A stretch of 64,000 nt of DNA from Sphingobacteriales bacterium TSM_CSM (GCA_002212725.1 MTCR01000110.1:1-64000), one strand, 5' to 3'. Shown: positions 33,351 to 43,062, counted from the stretch's first letter. Made by a program: numbers and translations. Notes: generated by a model not told the origin, from the sequence alone.

Positions 33351-34301
33351 ATGGATGCACTACTGTCATCGGGTTCCATTATTTTATTAGTAATTTTGTT
33401 TTTGGTAGTTACCGGTTCTTTTACCGTTGTACCGCAAGGGCATGTATCGGTGGTTACACTGTTTGGCCGCTACCGCCGCCTGCTTCACCCCGGCCTTGGG
33501 CTTAAAATACCTTTTCTGGAGCGCATTTATAAACGCATTTCGTTGCAAAACCGCGCCATAGAGCTACAGTTTCAGGCTACAACAGTTGACCAGGCTCATG
33601 TGTATTTTTCGGCTATGTTATTGTACTCGGTTTTTGATGACCAGGAACAAACCATTAAAAACGTAGCTTTTAAATTTGTTGATGAGCGCAGTTTTATGCA
33701 GGCGCTTTCGCGCACTATTGAGGGTTGTGTGCGCGGGTACGTAGCCACCAAAAAACAGGCCGAAGTACTCTCATTGCGCCGCGAAATTGTGGAGAATGTG
33801 AAAAAGGAAATTGACTCTACGCTCGAAACCTGGGGCTATCATTTGAGCGACCTTCAAATTAACGACATTACCTTTGACGAAGAAATTATGAAATCAATGG
33901 CCAGGGTGGTGGCATCGAGCAACCTGCGCGTAGCAGCCGAAAACGAAGGGCAAGCCCTGCTCATTACCAAAACCAAAGCCGCCGAAGCCGAAGGAAATGC
34001 CATAAAAATTGCCGCCGAAGCCGAAAGGCAGGCCTCGCAACTGCGCGGGCAGGGTGTGGCTTTGTTTAGAGAGGAAGTAGCCCGAGGTATGACACAAGCC
34101 GCCCGCGAAATGGAATCGGCACACTTGGATGCTTCATTTATCTTGTTTGCCATGTGGACAGAAGCGCTGCGCCATTTTGCCTCGGAGGGTAAAGGCAACG
34201 TTATTTTCCTTGACGGCTCTTCTGAAAGCATGAAGCGAAACCTGCAGGAACTCATGGGAGTAAACCTTCAGGACATGCTCAGAAAAGACGAAAAAAAATA
34301 G
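33351..34301 (+). CDS. SPFH/Band 7 (slipin/stomatin-like) membrane protein
   Basis: A short N-terminal membrane helix (SGSIILLVILFLVVTGSFTVV) is followed by an SPFH domain: VPQGHVSVVTLFGRYRRLLHPGLGLKIPFLERI, then RAIELQFQATTVDQAHVYFSAMLLYSV, SMARVVASSNLRVAAENEGQALL, and a helical AEAEGNAIKIAAEAERQAS coiled coil. These proteins assemble into ring-like cages and organise membrane microdomains and proteases. No NfeD or FtsH-type partner is adjacent. The start at 33351 places the helix at the N-terminus as expected. Confidence 0.9.
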   Translation: MDALLSSGSIILLVILFLVVTGSFTVVPQGHVSVVTLFGRYRRLLHPGLGLKIPFLERIYKRISLQNRAIELQFQATTVDQAHVYFSAMLLYSVFDDQEQTIKNVAFKFVDERSFMQALSRTIEGCVRGYVATKKQAEVLSLRREIVENVKKEIDSTLETWGYHLSDLQINDITFDEEIMKSMARVVASSNLRVAAENEGQALLITKTKAAEAEGNAIKIAAEAERQASQLRGQGVALFREEVARGMTQAAREMESAHLDASFILFAMWTEALRHFASEGKGNVIFLDGSSESMKRNLQELMGVNLQDMLRKDEKK

Positions 34302-34385
34302 CAGAACTATTGATGGAAGTTGCGTGATTAGCACCCAATAGTGATTGATACGCCATTGACTAACCTCTTTTGAAAATAAAAAACT

Positions 34386-35111
34386 ATGAAACAACAGCGC
34401 TTTTTTTTATTGCTGATTGCCTTTGTTGCTATAGGGTTGGGAGCCTGCAAAGACAACAACGATACCGATGATTTTACCTCTGAATACGCTGCCGATTTAG
34501 TGGCCGGCGCCCTTAAAAAAAACACCAATGGCTTTGCTGCCTATCTTAATGATGTAAGCTATTGGCTGGAAGAAGGGAGTGGTAAAATGCTTGCGGTACA
34601 GGAATGGGAGTGCGGCTTTAGCGGCGATTCCACTTTTGTGGCTACCAAAGAAATAGGTGGCAATACCTTTTCCTACAACATGAGTTACGTTTACTCTACC
34701 ACCTGCAACGCACTAAATGTGCCCACAGAATTTGTGGTAAATCTTGTTGCCAGCGGCAACTATGAAGATGTCCGGATTCAGTCGGCCGATACCACCAATA
34801 TGGGTATGGTATTTACCGGATTGCTTCCGCCGGCAGACCAATACACGCTAAACGGCTTTTTTACCCGAGATGGCACACAAACCCATAAAATTGCAGGCAA
34901 GGATTTAATAAGCCTTATCACCCTTTCTGTAACCGATGTGGGCATAGATAAAACAAGCTATGCCATAACCGGCGGTACGGGTTATATTACGGTAACGGTT
35001 AATGTAGATGGAAAGGTAAAAATATACGGCGGCAATCTTACCTTTAACGGCAACGGCTCCGTAACTTTTGTGCTGAATGGCAACAGTTATACGGTTGATT
35101 TAAACGGTTAA
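34386..35111 (+). CDS. Lipoprotein of unknown function
   Basis: The 241-residue protein has a lipoprotein signal (MKQQRFFLLLIAFVAIGLGAC, lipobox LGAC with Cys21) and an acidic start (KDNNDTDDFTSEYAADL). The rest is predicted all-beta, with repeated Thr/Gly-rich strands (FVATKEIGGNTFSYNMSYVYS, GTGYITVTVNVDGKVKIYGGNLTFNGNGSV). I do not recognise a family. It is an envelope protein, monocistronic, ended by a strong terminator. Confidence 0.75.
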   Translation: MKQQRFFLLLIAFVAIGLGACKDNNDTDDFTSEYAADLVAGALKKNTNGFAAYLNDVSYWLEEGSGKMLAVQEWECGFSGDSTFVATKEIGGNTFSYNMSYVYSTTCNALNVPTEFVVNLVASGNYEDVRIQSADTTNMGMVFTGLLPPADQYTLNGFFTRDGTQTHKIAGKDLISLITLSVTDVGIDKTSYAITGGTGYITVTVNVDGKVKIYGGNLTFNGNGSVTFVLNGNSYTVDLNG

Positions 35112-35125
35112 TTGTACCTGAAACA

Positions 35126-35164
35126 CAAAGCGGGTTGCAGTGTTGCTGCAACCCGCTTTGCGTT
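35126..35164. terminator. Intrinsic terminator, 15-bp perfect stem
   Basis: CAAAGCGGGTTGCAG pairs with CTGCAACCCGCTTTG over a 5-base loop and is followed by CGTTTT. It ends the lipoprotein transcript and lies 22 bases before the converging queA stop, so it may serve both. Confidence 0.88.
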
Positions 35165-35185
35165 TTAAGCGCAGGGTAGCCAAAC

Positions 35186-36238
35186 CTACAAAATAAGCAT
35201 GGCATCGCCGTAGCTGAAAAACTGGTATTTTTGCTTTACAGCTTCTTCATAGGCACGCATTACCAAATCATAACCGGCAAAGGCACAAATCATAATAATA
35301 AGGCTGGTTTGCGGCAGGTGAAAATTGGTAATCATGCAATTGGTAAGTTTAAAATCATAGGGAGGGTAAATAAAAAGATTGGTCCAGCCCGATGCTGCCT
35401 TAAGCATATTGGTGGCGGTAACCGAAGATTCAATGGTTCTTACCGATGTGGTGCCCACGGCACACACCTTTTTACCTGTTTCGCGGGCGGTGTTTACCAG
35501 ATTTGCCGTGTTGTCGGGAATTAAAAAATACTCGGCATCCATTTTATGTTTCGACAAATCTTCCACCTCAATAGGCCTGAAAGTTCCTAAGCCTATATGC
35601 AGGGTTACTTCGGCAAAATTAATACCTTTCAGTTCCAGCCTTTTCATCAGCTCTTTGCTGAAATGTAAACCGGCAGTAGGAGCCGCCACCGCCCCTTCTT
35701 CTTTGGCATAAACCGTTTGGTATCTTTCTTTATCAATATCTTCGGGTTTGCGTTTAATATATTTAGGCAGGGGAGTGCTGCCCAGTTCATCTAACCTGTT
35801 TCGGAACTCTTCATCGGAACCCGAAAATAAAAACCGGATGGTTCTGCCCCTTGATGTGGTATTGTCAACCACTTCGGCCACCAGCAAATCATTGTCGCCA
35901 AAATAGAGTTTATTGCCAACCCTTATTTTTCGGGCAGGGTCAACCAACACATCCCATAGCCGTTGCGGGTTGTTTAATTCGCGCAACAGAAATACTTCAA
36001 TTTTTGCGCCGGTTTTTTCTTTTTTTCCATATAACCTTGCAGGGAAAACTTTTGTATTGTTAATAACCATTACATCACCGTCGTCAAAATAGTTTAGCAC
36101 ATCTTTAAAAATATGGTGTTCTATGGTGCCTGTTTTGCGGTTAACTACCATCAAACGCGACTCGTGGCGCATATCGGCCGACGGATACTGTGCAATCAGT
36201 TCTTTGGGAAGGTTGAAATTAAAGTCAGATAGCTTCAT
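35186..36238 (-). CDS. queA: S-adenosylmethionine:tRNA ribosyltransferase-isomerase QueA
   Basis: This 350-residue protein matches QueA, which transfers the ribosyl part of SAM to preQ1-modified tRNA to make epoxyqueuosine. Recognisable segments are [18 protein letters not shown] at the start, [29 protein letters not shown]-type sequence, [43 protein letters not shown], and [25 protein letters not shown] near the end. Length is normal. No tgt or queF is adjacent. Confidence 0.95.
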   Translation of the reverse strand: MKLSDFNFNLPKELIAQYPSADMRHESRLMVVNRKTGTIEHHIFKDVLNYFDDGDVMVINNTKVFPARLYGKKEKTGAKIEVFLLRELNNPQRLWDVLVDPARKIRVGNKLYFGDNDLLVAEVVDNTTSRGRTIRFLFSGSDEEFRNRLDELGSTPLPKYIKRKPEDIDKERYQTVYAKEEGAVAAPTAGLHFSKELMKRLELKGINFAEVTLHIGLGTFRPIEVEDLSKHKMDAEYFLIPDNTANLVNTARETGKKVCAVGTTSVRTIESSVTATNMLKAASGWTNLFIYPPYDFKLTNCMITNFHLPQTSLIIMICAFAGYDLVMRAYEEAVKQKYQFFSYGDAMLIL

Positions 36239-36533
36239 AAATCGGGTTATAGAAATTTTGTTCTTGCCTTGTAAAGATTAAATTGCATTAGCTAAAAAAA
36301 CAAACAGATAGCGCTAAAAGTTGGCGTTTTGGGTGCTTATCTGCAAAATGCGGGCAAAAATAACTTTTTTCGGTGTGTTTGGTTAAATTTACCTTAAATT
36401 TGTAAATAATTGCGTGGTTATTTCACTAACAAGGTACTATGCCAATGTATAAAGGCATAAAAGTTGGTGCTGTACTGCTTGTAAAGCAGGTAAACTGCAC
36501 TCATTATTAAACTGCTTATAACCATTTAGGGTT

Positions 36534-37793
36534 GTGTTTGTTTTTATAAAAATAATTTCGGAAGCTGTCATTCAGGCGTTGCAGGAGTTGTGGAACAACC
36601 GCCTGCGCACCTTTTTATCGGTATTGGGTATTACCATTGGCATTTTTTGTGTTATTGCCGTGCAAATGATGGTAGAAAGCGTGCAACGAAACATTAAACA
36701 ATCGTTTCAACGGTTGGGAGATGATGTGGTGTATGTTGACCGTTTTCCGTGGAGCGAAGACCCGTCGGTGAACTGGTGGAAATACATCAGGCGGCCTTTT
36801 CCCAAACTCAATGAGTTTAAGGCCATACAAGAAAAAGTGCCTTCTGCTGCCGGCGTTACCCTGCGTATAATTGTGCGCGGGCAAGACCTTAAATACCACA
36901 GCAATACCATAGAAAACGTGCCCATGGCTGCCGGAACCCATGATTTTGGCAACATTTTTAACCTCGAATTTGAAGAAGGACGCTTTTTTAACCCGATAGA
37001 ATCGCAGGTGGGCAGCAATGTCATAATATTAGGCAATACACTGGCCACCCAGTTGTTTCCAAGCGTTTCGGCCGCTATTGGCAGAGAAGTGCGCATGAGC
37101 GGCAAAAAACTGCGGGTGGTGGGTGTTCTGAAACGCGAAGGTAAAAGCCTGCTGGGCGATGGTTTTGATGAGGTAGCTTTTTTACCCTACAACTACATGC
37201 GCCGCTATGTAGATACCAACAGTGAGAACATGATGCCTCTTATTGCCGTAAAGGCCACCGAAGGGGTAAGTATAGAGCAACTTAAAGATGATATTACCGG
37301 CGTTTTGCGCGCCGAACGAAAACTCAAACCAAAAGAAGAAGATAATTTTGCCCTTAACCAGATGAGTCTGTTAACGGCTGTTATTGACAATGTATTTGCC
37401 GTTATTAATGTTGCCGGCTTTATTATTGGCATTTTTGCCATTTTGGTAGGCGGTTTTGGCATTGCCAACATTATGTTTGTTTCGGTAAAAGAAAGAACCG
37501 GTATTATTGGCATTAAAAAGTCGTTGGGAGCAAAAAGCTATTTTATACTGATTGAGTTTCTTGTTGAAGCCATTTTCCTGTGCATTTTGGGCGGTTTTTT
37601 GGGGTTGCTGCTGGTGTGGCTTTTGTCTTTACTGGGAAACAATTTTATTGAGAGTTTTAAACTTGCCGTATCAGTAAAAAATATTCAAACCGGCATTCTG
37701 TTATCGGTTATTGTAGGCATTTTATCGGGTTTTATTCCCGCACTCAGCGCCGCCCGGATGAATCCCGTGGAAGCTATCCGGCACCGGTTTTAA
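36534..37793 (+). CDS. ABC transporter permease, MacB/FtsX type
   Basis: The 419-residue protein starts with an elbow helix and transmembrane helix (LQELWNNRLRTFLSVLGITIGIFCVIAVQMMVESV), followed by a periplasmic MacB_PCD domain (about residues 45-260, with GRFFNPIESQVGSNVIILGNTLATQLF) and three C-terminal helices of the FtsX domain (FAILVGGFGIANIMFVSVKERTGIIGIKKSLGAK, then FLGLLLVWLLSLLGNNF, IVGILSGFIPALSAARMNPVEAIRHRF). It belongs to mechanotransmission ABC systems for export of lipoproteins, peptides or macrolides. The ATPase partner is not in this position, so it must be encoded elsewhere. Start is GTG 36534. Confidence 0.9.
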   Translation: MFVFIKIISEAVIQALQELWNNRLRTFLSVLGITIGIFCVIAVQMMVESVQRNIKQSFQRLGDDVVYVDRFPWSEDPSVNWWKYIRRPFPKLNEFKAIQEKVPSAAGVTLRIIVRGQDLKYHSNTIENVPMAAGTHDFGNIFNLEFEEGRFFNPIESQVGSNVIILGNTLATQLFPSVSAAIGREVRMSGKKLRVVGVLKREGKSLLGDGFDEVAFLPYNYMRRYVDTNSENMMPLIAVKATEGVSIEQLKDDITGVLRAERKLKPKEEDNFALNQMSLLTAVIDNVFAVINVAGFIIGIFAILVGGFGIANIMFVSVKERTGIIGIKKSLGAKSYFILIEFLVEAIFLCILGGFLGLLLVWLLSLLGNNFIESFKLAVSVKNIQTGILLSVIVGILSGFIPALSAARMNPVEAIRHRF

Positions 37794-37814
37794 TTATTAT
37801 GTAACAGGTTGCGT

Positions 37815-38321
37815 ATGAAAACATTGTATATAGTACGACATGCAAAATCGAGCTGGAAAGAAGCCGGTTTAGAAGATATTGACCGCCCGCTCAATGAACG
37901 GGGTAAACGCGATGCACCGGAAATGGGTAAATATTTGAAACAACAAGGGGTTAAACCCGATGCCCTTTACAGCAGCCCTGCAAAACGCGCCCGAAAAACC
38001 GCACAACTCATAGCCGCCGAACTGGGGTTTGATAAGGAAAAAATTTCTATACAGCCTTTGCTCTACACATTCAACACCAATGTAGAGGCAATTCTGAACT
38101 TTATTGAGCAACTGCCCGATGAACAGCAAACCGTTATGCTTTTTGGACATAACCCCACCTTTACCGAACTGGCCAACCACTTTACCCACCAACATTTTAC
38201 CGCCGAAAACCCAACCTGCAGCGTGGTAGGCCTGCAACTGCAAACCAATAACTGGAAAAACTGCACCCGCGCAAAGGTAAATTTACACCTGTTTGCCTAT
38301 CCTAAAATGCCCGGTAAATAG
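37815..38321 (+). CDS. sixA: SixA-like histidine phosphatase
   Basis: The 168-residue protein starts KTLYIVRHAKSSWK, the RHG phosphohistidine motif of the histidine phosphatase superfamily, then DRPLNERGKRDAPEMGKYL, ALYSSPAKRARKTAQLIA with the second Arg, and MLFGHNPTFTELANHF with the conserved second His. SixA removes phosphate from phosphohistidine on regulatory proteins. The ATG at 37815 is preferred over the TTG at 37809. It lies 22 bases after the ABC permease and probably shares its transcript. Confidence 0.9.
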   Translation: MKTLYIVRHAKSSWKEAGLEDIDRPLNERGKRDAPEMGKYLKQQGVKPDALYSSPAKRARKTAQLIAAELGFDKEKISIQPLLYTFNTNVEAILNFIEQLPDEQQTVMLFGHNPTFTELANHFTHQHFTAENPTCSVVGLQLQTNNWKNCTRAKVNLHLFAYPKMPGK

Positions 38322-38525
38322 CCGGCAGCGTTCATAAAAGCACCACTGCACAACTGCCGCCCGAATTTGCAGGGCAAATTTTAACCGAAATTAGGTAATG
38401 CAAGCTTTTTTTGCCAATTTTACCCCAAAATACTATGCAAGCATCATTATGCAGCGCGGCAAATTAATCTTATTTGAGCAAGCGTGTCAAAAAGAAATGC
38501 CGCCTTACTCTTATAAACCGTTGCC

Positions 38526-39854
38526 ATGCCAGACAACAAAATAAACGTTTTTATTGCTTTTTCGCCTGCCGATACCGCACTCAAAGACGAACTGGAAGAG
38601 CATTTAACCATTTTGCAACGCCAGGGTGTTATTAATGTCTGGCACAACCAAAAAATTGAAGCCGGCGAAAACTTTGACCAAATTCAGGCGCAGGCACTGC
38701 AAAATGCCCAAATTATTTTGTTGCTCATCAGTTCCGACTTTTTAGCATCTGATTATGCTTATGAAAATGAAGTGCTTAAAGCCCTTGAACGCCATAAACA
38801 GGGGCAGGCCAGGGTAATACCCGTAATTTTGCGCGATTGCATCTGGAAAACCGGCGCATTGGGGCAACTAACGCCACTGCCGCAGGGCGCAATACCGGTT
38901 ACCGAATGGGATAACCCCGATTCGGCTTTTAAAAACATTGCTACCGAAATTCAAAAAGTAGTTGCCCGGTTTACCCTGCAAAACGGCGACTGGGTGTTTG
39001 CCCCAAATGCCGATGCCTCCAATACCGGAAAACCAAAAATTAACCGTTGGCTGGCAGCCGTTATGGGCATAGTGGCCATTGCCACAGGTATTTTTGCCGG
39101 CATTGCCTACCAAAACAAAGCAACCGAAGCCAAACTGGAAGAAGATAAAAAGCAATTAATTTACAACATCCAGGGAGATTGGGTAAACCCCAATACCGAC
39201 GACTCGTTTATACACCGCCTGCAGTTCAGAGAAAACTACGTGGGGGTATATAGCCTTGGCAATAACGAAGAAATTTACTGGGGCGAGCAGGAAGTGCAGG
39301 TTGTTACCGCCCGGAAATGCAAGATTAATTACGAAGATGGCCTCAGTTTTGATGTGGAGGTGGTTAAATCTAACCTTTTTGATACGCTGGTAGAAAGCTT
39401 AGTGGCAATTTACCGCATTGACACACCCGGAATTATGGGGCTGCGCAACAGCAGGTTGGTGCGCGAAAAAACCCTGCAGCTGTTGGCCATGCGAAACCCC
39501 AATAAAAGCACTTCCCGAACCGATACCACTACCTTTGTGCTGGAAACCCTGAAGGTTGTAAACCTTAAAGACCTTAACCTTACTCCGCGCATGATTTTAG
39601 ACGTGGCAGCCATACCTGCCGATACCGCACATACCCGCATCAATACCACTGTAGTGAACAAAGCCATTGAACGAAGGGAATTGAACCGCTTGCCCTCCGA
39701 TACCGTTAAACTAAATACCGCACCAACCGGCAACAGCGGCAAACAAATAAACCACCTGAAAGATGCCAATATAAGAGCATTGCCGGAAGCCAAACCGGAC
39801 TCGGCCGTTTTAAACAGGGTAAAAACAAAAAACACCATCAGGCAAATAAAATAA
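38526..39854 (+). CDS. TIR-domain transmembrane protein
   Basis: Residues 5-150 form a TIR-like (toll/interleukin receptor) domain: INVFIAFSPADTALKDELEEHL, GVINVWHNQKIEAGENFDQIQAQALQNAQIILLLISSDFL, and ARVIPVILRDCIWKTGALGQLTPLPQG. Glutamates in ASDYAYENEV (Glu80, Glu82) are near where the NADase catalytic Glu lies in active TIRs. A transmembrane helix follows (about 174-195), then some 250 residues facing the periplasm with the WGEQEVQVVTARKCK strand region and a long Thr/Asn-rich tail with no known domain. It could be a signalling or defence effector, but no defence genes are next to it, so function is open. Confidence 0.82.
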   Translation: MPDNKINVFIAFSPADTALKDELEEHLTILQRQGVINVWHNQKIEAGENFDQIQAQALQNAQIILLLISSDFLASDYAYENEVLKALERHKQGQARVIPVILRDCIWKTGALGQLTPLPQGAIPVTEWDNPDSAFKNIATEIQKVVARFTLQNGDWVFAPNADASNTGKPKINRWLAAVMGIVAIATGIFAGIAYQNKATEAKLEEDKKQLIYNIQGDWVNPNTDDSFIHRLQFRENYVGVYSLGNNEEIYWGEQEVQVVTARKCKINYEDGLSFDVEVVKSNLFDTLVESLVAIYRIDTPGIMGLRNSRLVREKTLQLLAMRNPNKSTSRTDTTTFVLETLKVVNLKDLNLTPRMILDVAAIPADTAHTRINTTVVNKAIERRELNRLPSDTVKLNTAPTGNSGKQINHLKDANIRALPEAKPDSAVLNRVKTKNTIRQIK

Positions 39855-39937
39855 CTAATTTAGTGCAATAAAAACGTTTTCAGTTCGTTATAAATTCATT
39901 CAAAAAATTGTTTCATTAAAAACCGTTTAAAATTTTT

Positions 39938-40375
39938 ATGAAAAATTGGATTTTATTACTTTTTGTAACCTTTTTGGCGCTAAATGCCAGCACAATGTAT
40001 GCTCAAGGCAACGGAAAAAACCAAGGGAAGGCTACCGGCAAACCTGCTTCTGTAAAACAGCAACAAGAAGAACAGGAAAAAGAGCATCTTGAAAAGAAAG
40101 AGCAAAAAGAGGCCGCAAAAGAACAAGGTAAAGTTGCCCGCGACGAAGCTAAAGAAAAAGCTGAAGGCGTTAAGGAAGATGCAAAAGGCAAACAGGAAAA
40201 AGCCAAGGCTAAAGCCAAAGAAAAATCGAAAAAAGACAAGAAGAAGAAAAAAAACAAAAAGAACAAAAAGAAAAACAACAAGAACAAGAAACCAAACGAT
40301 AAAAAGGAGACGGAAACCAAAGACAAAAAACCCGATGCTAAAGTAAAACCGGCTCCTAAAGCAAGCGACCTGTAA
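39938..40375 (+). CDS. Lysine-rich exported low-complexity protein
   Basis: The signal peptide NWILLLFVTFLALNASTMYAQ is followed by about 120 residues that are almost only Lys, Glu, Gln, Ala and Asp, with a run KKDKKKKKNKKNKKKNNKN in the middle and KETETKDKKPDAK at the end. The first part is charged and helical (EEQEKEHLEKKEQKEAAKEQ), the middle is poly-cationic. No known domain. It may bind polyanions such as nucleic acid or polysaccharide outside the cell, or may be a structural polyampholyte. The codons here are strongly A-rich as a result of the Lys content. Confidence 0.7.
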   Translation: MKNWILLLFVTFLALNASTMYAQGNGKNQGKATGKPASVKQQQEEQEKEHLEKKEQKEAAKEQGKVARDEAKEKAEGVKEDAKGKQEKAKAKAKEKSKKDKKKKKNKKNKKKNNKNKKPNDKKETETKDKKPDAKVKPAPKASDL

Positions 40376-40396
40376 AAGTTGTTGGCCGGCAAATGA

Positions 40397-40431
40397 AATG
40401 CCCCGATGAGCACTCATCGGGGCATTTTTGT
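40397..40431. terminator. Bidirectional intrinsic terminator
   Basis: AATGCCCCGATGAG and CTCATCGGGGCATT form a 14-bp stem over a two-base loop (probably four bases in practice), followed by TTTGTG. It lies between the converging lysine-rich and SGNH genes. Confidence 0.88.
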
Positions 40432-40458
40432 GTATTTGGCGGTAAAACCCGGCGGTTG

Positions 40459-41778
40459 CTAAGGAAAAACAACTCCCGAAAACTTGTCAATGTTCATTTG
40501 CGGAATGGTAGCGCTGTATATGCTGTCAACTTTTTGGATAAAAAAGTTAGCCAGCAGGGCATAACCCCTGTCGTGCGGGTGAATGCCGTCCAGTCCAAAA
40601 AAGCCACCGGAAATAAAATCTGTATTAACCTCAATGCCATTAAAAGCAGTGCCGGCGCGCAGGTTATTGAAATACTCATCGGTATCAATAACGGGCACAT
40701 TAAGGTTTTGTGCGGCTGTTTTAATGGCGCGGTTATACGCCTTAATGGTAAGAATACATTGCTGCACTTCGTTTCTGTCTAATACATGGTCTTGCACAAG
40801 TGGGTTGGCCTGGCTCAACCCATAAGGTGCAATGCTGTCGGTGCCGTTAATGAGCAGGGTATCGGGGCGGCCAATTTCGGTGCCGGCGGGCAGCAAAATA
40901 AGGTCGTTGTAAAAAGAATTGGGGTTATACAGGGCCTTTCTTACCCCTGAAGTGGTAGTTATGTACAGGGGCAGCCTTTGCACACAGCTATCGGGGCCTT
41001 GTGCTTCATAAGCTACGGCATTAAAATAAGGGAATTTGGTTAAATCGGGAATGGTAAAAGCCAGCCCGTTGGCGCCGGTAGCAGTAAGTGCGTTGAGCAA
41101 TTGCTGGTAATTGGCGGCAAAAGTAACAGTATCGGTTAGTGCAAAGAGCGATACCTGTGTGTTGCCGTTATACCCTCCGCCGGTTGCGGCAAAGGCAAGG
41201 GCATCGGTAACGCCCAGCCAGTTGGTAAAAAAGGTGGGTTGCAAATCTTGTACAGTTTGCGTTACCATTTGCAGGTAAGTGGTGCCGGCCGGAACGGTAC
41301 GTTTGAGGTAAGCGTTCAACAGATACATGAAGCCGTTGTTAATATCGGCTACTTTCATATTTGGAATGCCTAAGTTGTTAAAAGGCGCCAGGTTGCTTAC
41401 GCTTGTTTCCCAGGCAGGGTCGGGCTGGGTTTTTGAAAGGCTGGGCTTGGCGTTTCCGCAGGAGTCTATGCTTAAACCGTTTAGCACAAACATGCCCGAA
41501 CCATTGCCCTGTGGCAGGTAAGGTTGGTTAAATGCGCCTCCGCCGGCTAAGGCAAACTGCCCGGCCAGCAGGTTGGGGTAGGAGGTTTGCTGGGCATAGT
41601 ATGTAAGCCCGTCGCCGGTGGTTCCGGCGGTAAAAGAACAGCCAACAGCTATATACGAAGCAAAGTTGCCGGTTCCGGTTGTAATATCGGGTTGTTCAAT
41701 TTCATCATTACAGGCCGGTGCAATAACCAGCAGCAGAACAGGTATGGCGAGGTAAATTAAGTTAGATATTATTTTCAT
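40459..41778 (-). CDS. SGNH/GDSL-type hydrolase lipoprotein
   Basis: The 439-residue protein has a lipoprotein signal (NLIYLAIPVLLLVIAPAC, Cys23) and an SGNH-like fold. The block I motif is SYIAVGCSFTAGTTGDGLTYY, a variant of GDSxTAG in which Asp is replaced by Cys. The block V motif GLDGIHPHDRGYALLANFF (DxxHP) is intact. The catalytic Ser is retained in GCSFTAG. These are esterases or lipases. It lies 12 bases after the FadL-type gene, a pairing that is common in Bacteroidota, so both may act in uptake of lipids or hydrophobic compounds. Confidence 0.85.
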   Translation of the reverse strand: MKIISNLIYLAIPVLLLVIAPACNDEIEQPDITTGTGNFASYIAVGCSFTAGTTGDGLTYYAQQTSYPNLLAGQFALAGGGAFNQPYLPQGNGSGMFVLNGLSIDSCGNAKPSLSKTQPDPAWETSVSNLAPFNNLGIPNMKVADINNGFMYLLNAYLKRTVPAGTTYLQMVTQTVQDLQPTFFTNWLGVTDALAFAATGGGYNGNTQVSLFALTDTVTFAANYQQLLNALTATGANGLAFTIPDLTKFPYFNAVAYEAQGPDSCVQRLPLYITTTSGVRKALYNPNSFYNDLILLPAGTEIGRPDTLLINGTDSIAPYGLSQANPLVQDHVLDRNEVQQCILTIKAYNRAIKTAAQNLNVPVIDTDEYFNNLRAGTAFNGIEVNTDFISGGFFGLDGIHPHDRGYALLANFFIQKVDSIYSATIPQMNIDKFSGVVFP

Positions 41779-41790
41779 GTTTAGGTAGAT

Positions 41791-43062
41791 TTAAAATGAA
41801 TACTGCAAACCAATGCCCGGAATAAACACTTTGGCGGTATAAGTACCTTCGAAATTGTTTTCTTCATTTATGGTAGTTCGTTCAAAGCCTTGTCCATAAA
41901 GGAGCGATAAGTCTATTTGCATTTTAGATGAGGCATGAAAAGTTGCCCCTGCTGTGCCAACCAATCGTTTTGTGTCGGGTACATCGGGGGTTACGCAGCA
42001 ATCGGGAGCAGCGGCAAGGTCGTAGTAAATACCGGCTCTGAACGATAATTTTGGTCCGGCCACATACTGTCCTCCCACGCTGAACCGGTAAGTATTTTGG
42101 TAATTGCGCGCCAATGTCAGTTCGGTAGCACCGGCAATGGTATCGGCATATTCAAATTTAAGTTCTTTAAAAATATTCCAACCGGCCCGTTCCACATCTA
42201 TGGAAATGAAGTTGGCGTTCGATTTATCGGGTAAAATACCCTCTTTAGTGCCGTTAAAGTAGTAGGTAACGCCGGCAGAAAACAAATCGGGCAAACCCAC
42301 ATTCATATCAAAATCGCTGTCGGGAAAAAGAATTTCGGCTCCCTGCGGTACGGTAAAATCGGCCTTTCCATTCAGGTTTACCCTTGCTGCCGATTTGTAA
42401 GACAACCCAACCGATAGTTTATCTTCCCAGGGTTCAACATACAGCCCGGTTGCAAACCCAAAGCCAATACCGCTTGCCGACAGTTTTGCCGTTCCATGTC
42501 CCGATTGCCCATAAATAGGTATGGCTCTTTGTATGGCAAAATTACCCCACCCAAAAACAAATCCCAAGCCAAGTCCAATGCGGTCGTTAATGGTATAGCT
42601 TATGGTAGGTTGTGTAAAAATGGTAGTTAGCCCTACATTTTGCACCAGAAATTTACCTACCCAATCATCGGGATACCTGAGTTTGCTGCCAAAAGGCGTG
42701 TAAACACCCACACCAAAGGTAAATCCCGATGTTTGGGTTTGGGCTGATTTACCTAAGCGTTGGGTGTAATAAAGTGAAAAAGGCGTTACCAGTTCAAAGT
42801 TGTTGTTGCTGCGCAGGCGGGTTGAGGCTTGTAAAAAATTAATATCGGCAAATACCGGGTTTATCCCGAACGATATCTTGCGCCCCTGTAAAAAACCCAT
42901 AGCGCCGGGGTTGTAATAAAGCGAGGCTGCATTAAGCGGCACAGAAGTTCCGGCATGTGCCATGCCAATTTGCTGCTGCCCCTGTAAGGCTATCTGGAAA
43001 CCGCCGGCATAGGCACCTCCACAGACAAGCAACAGGGCAAACAGCACAATAAATTTTTGCAT
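41791..43062 (-). CDS. OmpP1/FadL-family outer membrane transporter
   Basis: The 423-residue protein has a signal peptide (MQKFIVLFALLLVCGGAYAG) and then the FadL N-terminal hatch GGFQIALQGQQQIGMAHAGTSVPLNAASLYYNPGAM with the NPAxxxY-type motif NPGAM. The rest is a 14-stranded-type barrel of alternating strands that ends with aromatic residue GIGLQYSF. Such channels import fatty acids and other hydrophobic molecules. It is the first gene of a probable operon with the SGNH lipoprotein. Confidence 0.92.
   Translation of the reverse strand: MQKFIVLFALLLVCGGAYAGGFQIALQGQQQIGMAHAGTSVPLNAASLYYNPGAMGFLQGRKISFGINPVFADINFLQASTRLRSNNNFELVTPFSLYYTQRLGKSAQTQTSGFTFGVGVYTPFGSKLRYPDDWVGKFLVQNVGLTTIFTQPTISYTINDRIGLGLGFVFGWGNFAIQRAIPIYGQSGHGTAKLSASGIGFGFATGLYVEPWEDKLSVGLSYKSAARVNLNGKADFTVPQGAEILFPDSDFDMNVGLPDLFSAGVTYYFNGTKEGILPDKSNANFISIDVERAGWNIFKELKFEYADTIAGATELTLARNYQNTYRFSVGGQYVAGPKLSFRAGIYYDLAAAPDCCVTPDVPDTKRLVGTAGATFHASSKMQIDLSLLYGQGFERTTINEENNFEGTYTAKVFIPGIGLQYSF

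Noticed and set aside
39980-40417. Long minus-strand frames rich in Phe and Leu opposite the lysine-rich gene
   Set aside because: They are the complement of AAA/AAG codons; hydrophobic character is an artefact.
40459-41778. SGNH protein as a dead enzyme because GDS reads GCS
   Set aside because: Ser and the DxxH block are kept; the Asp to Cys change in this motif is not by itself proof of inactivity.
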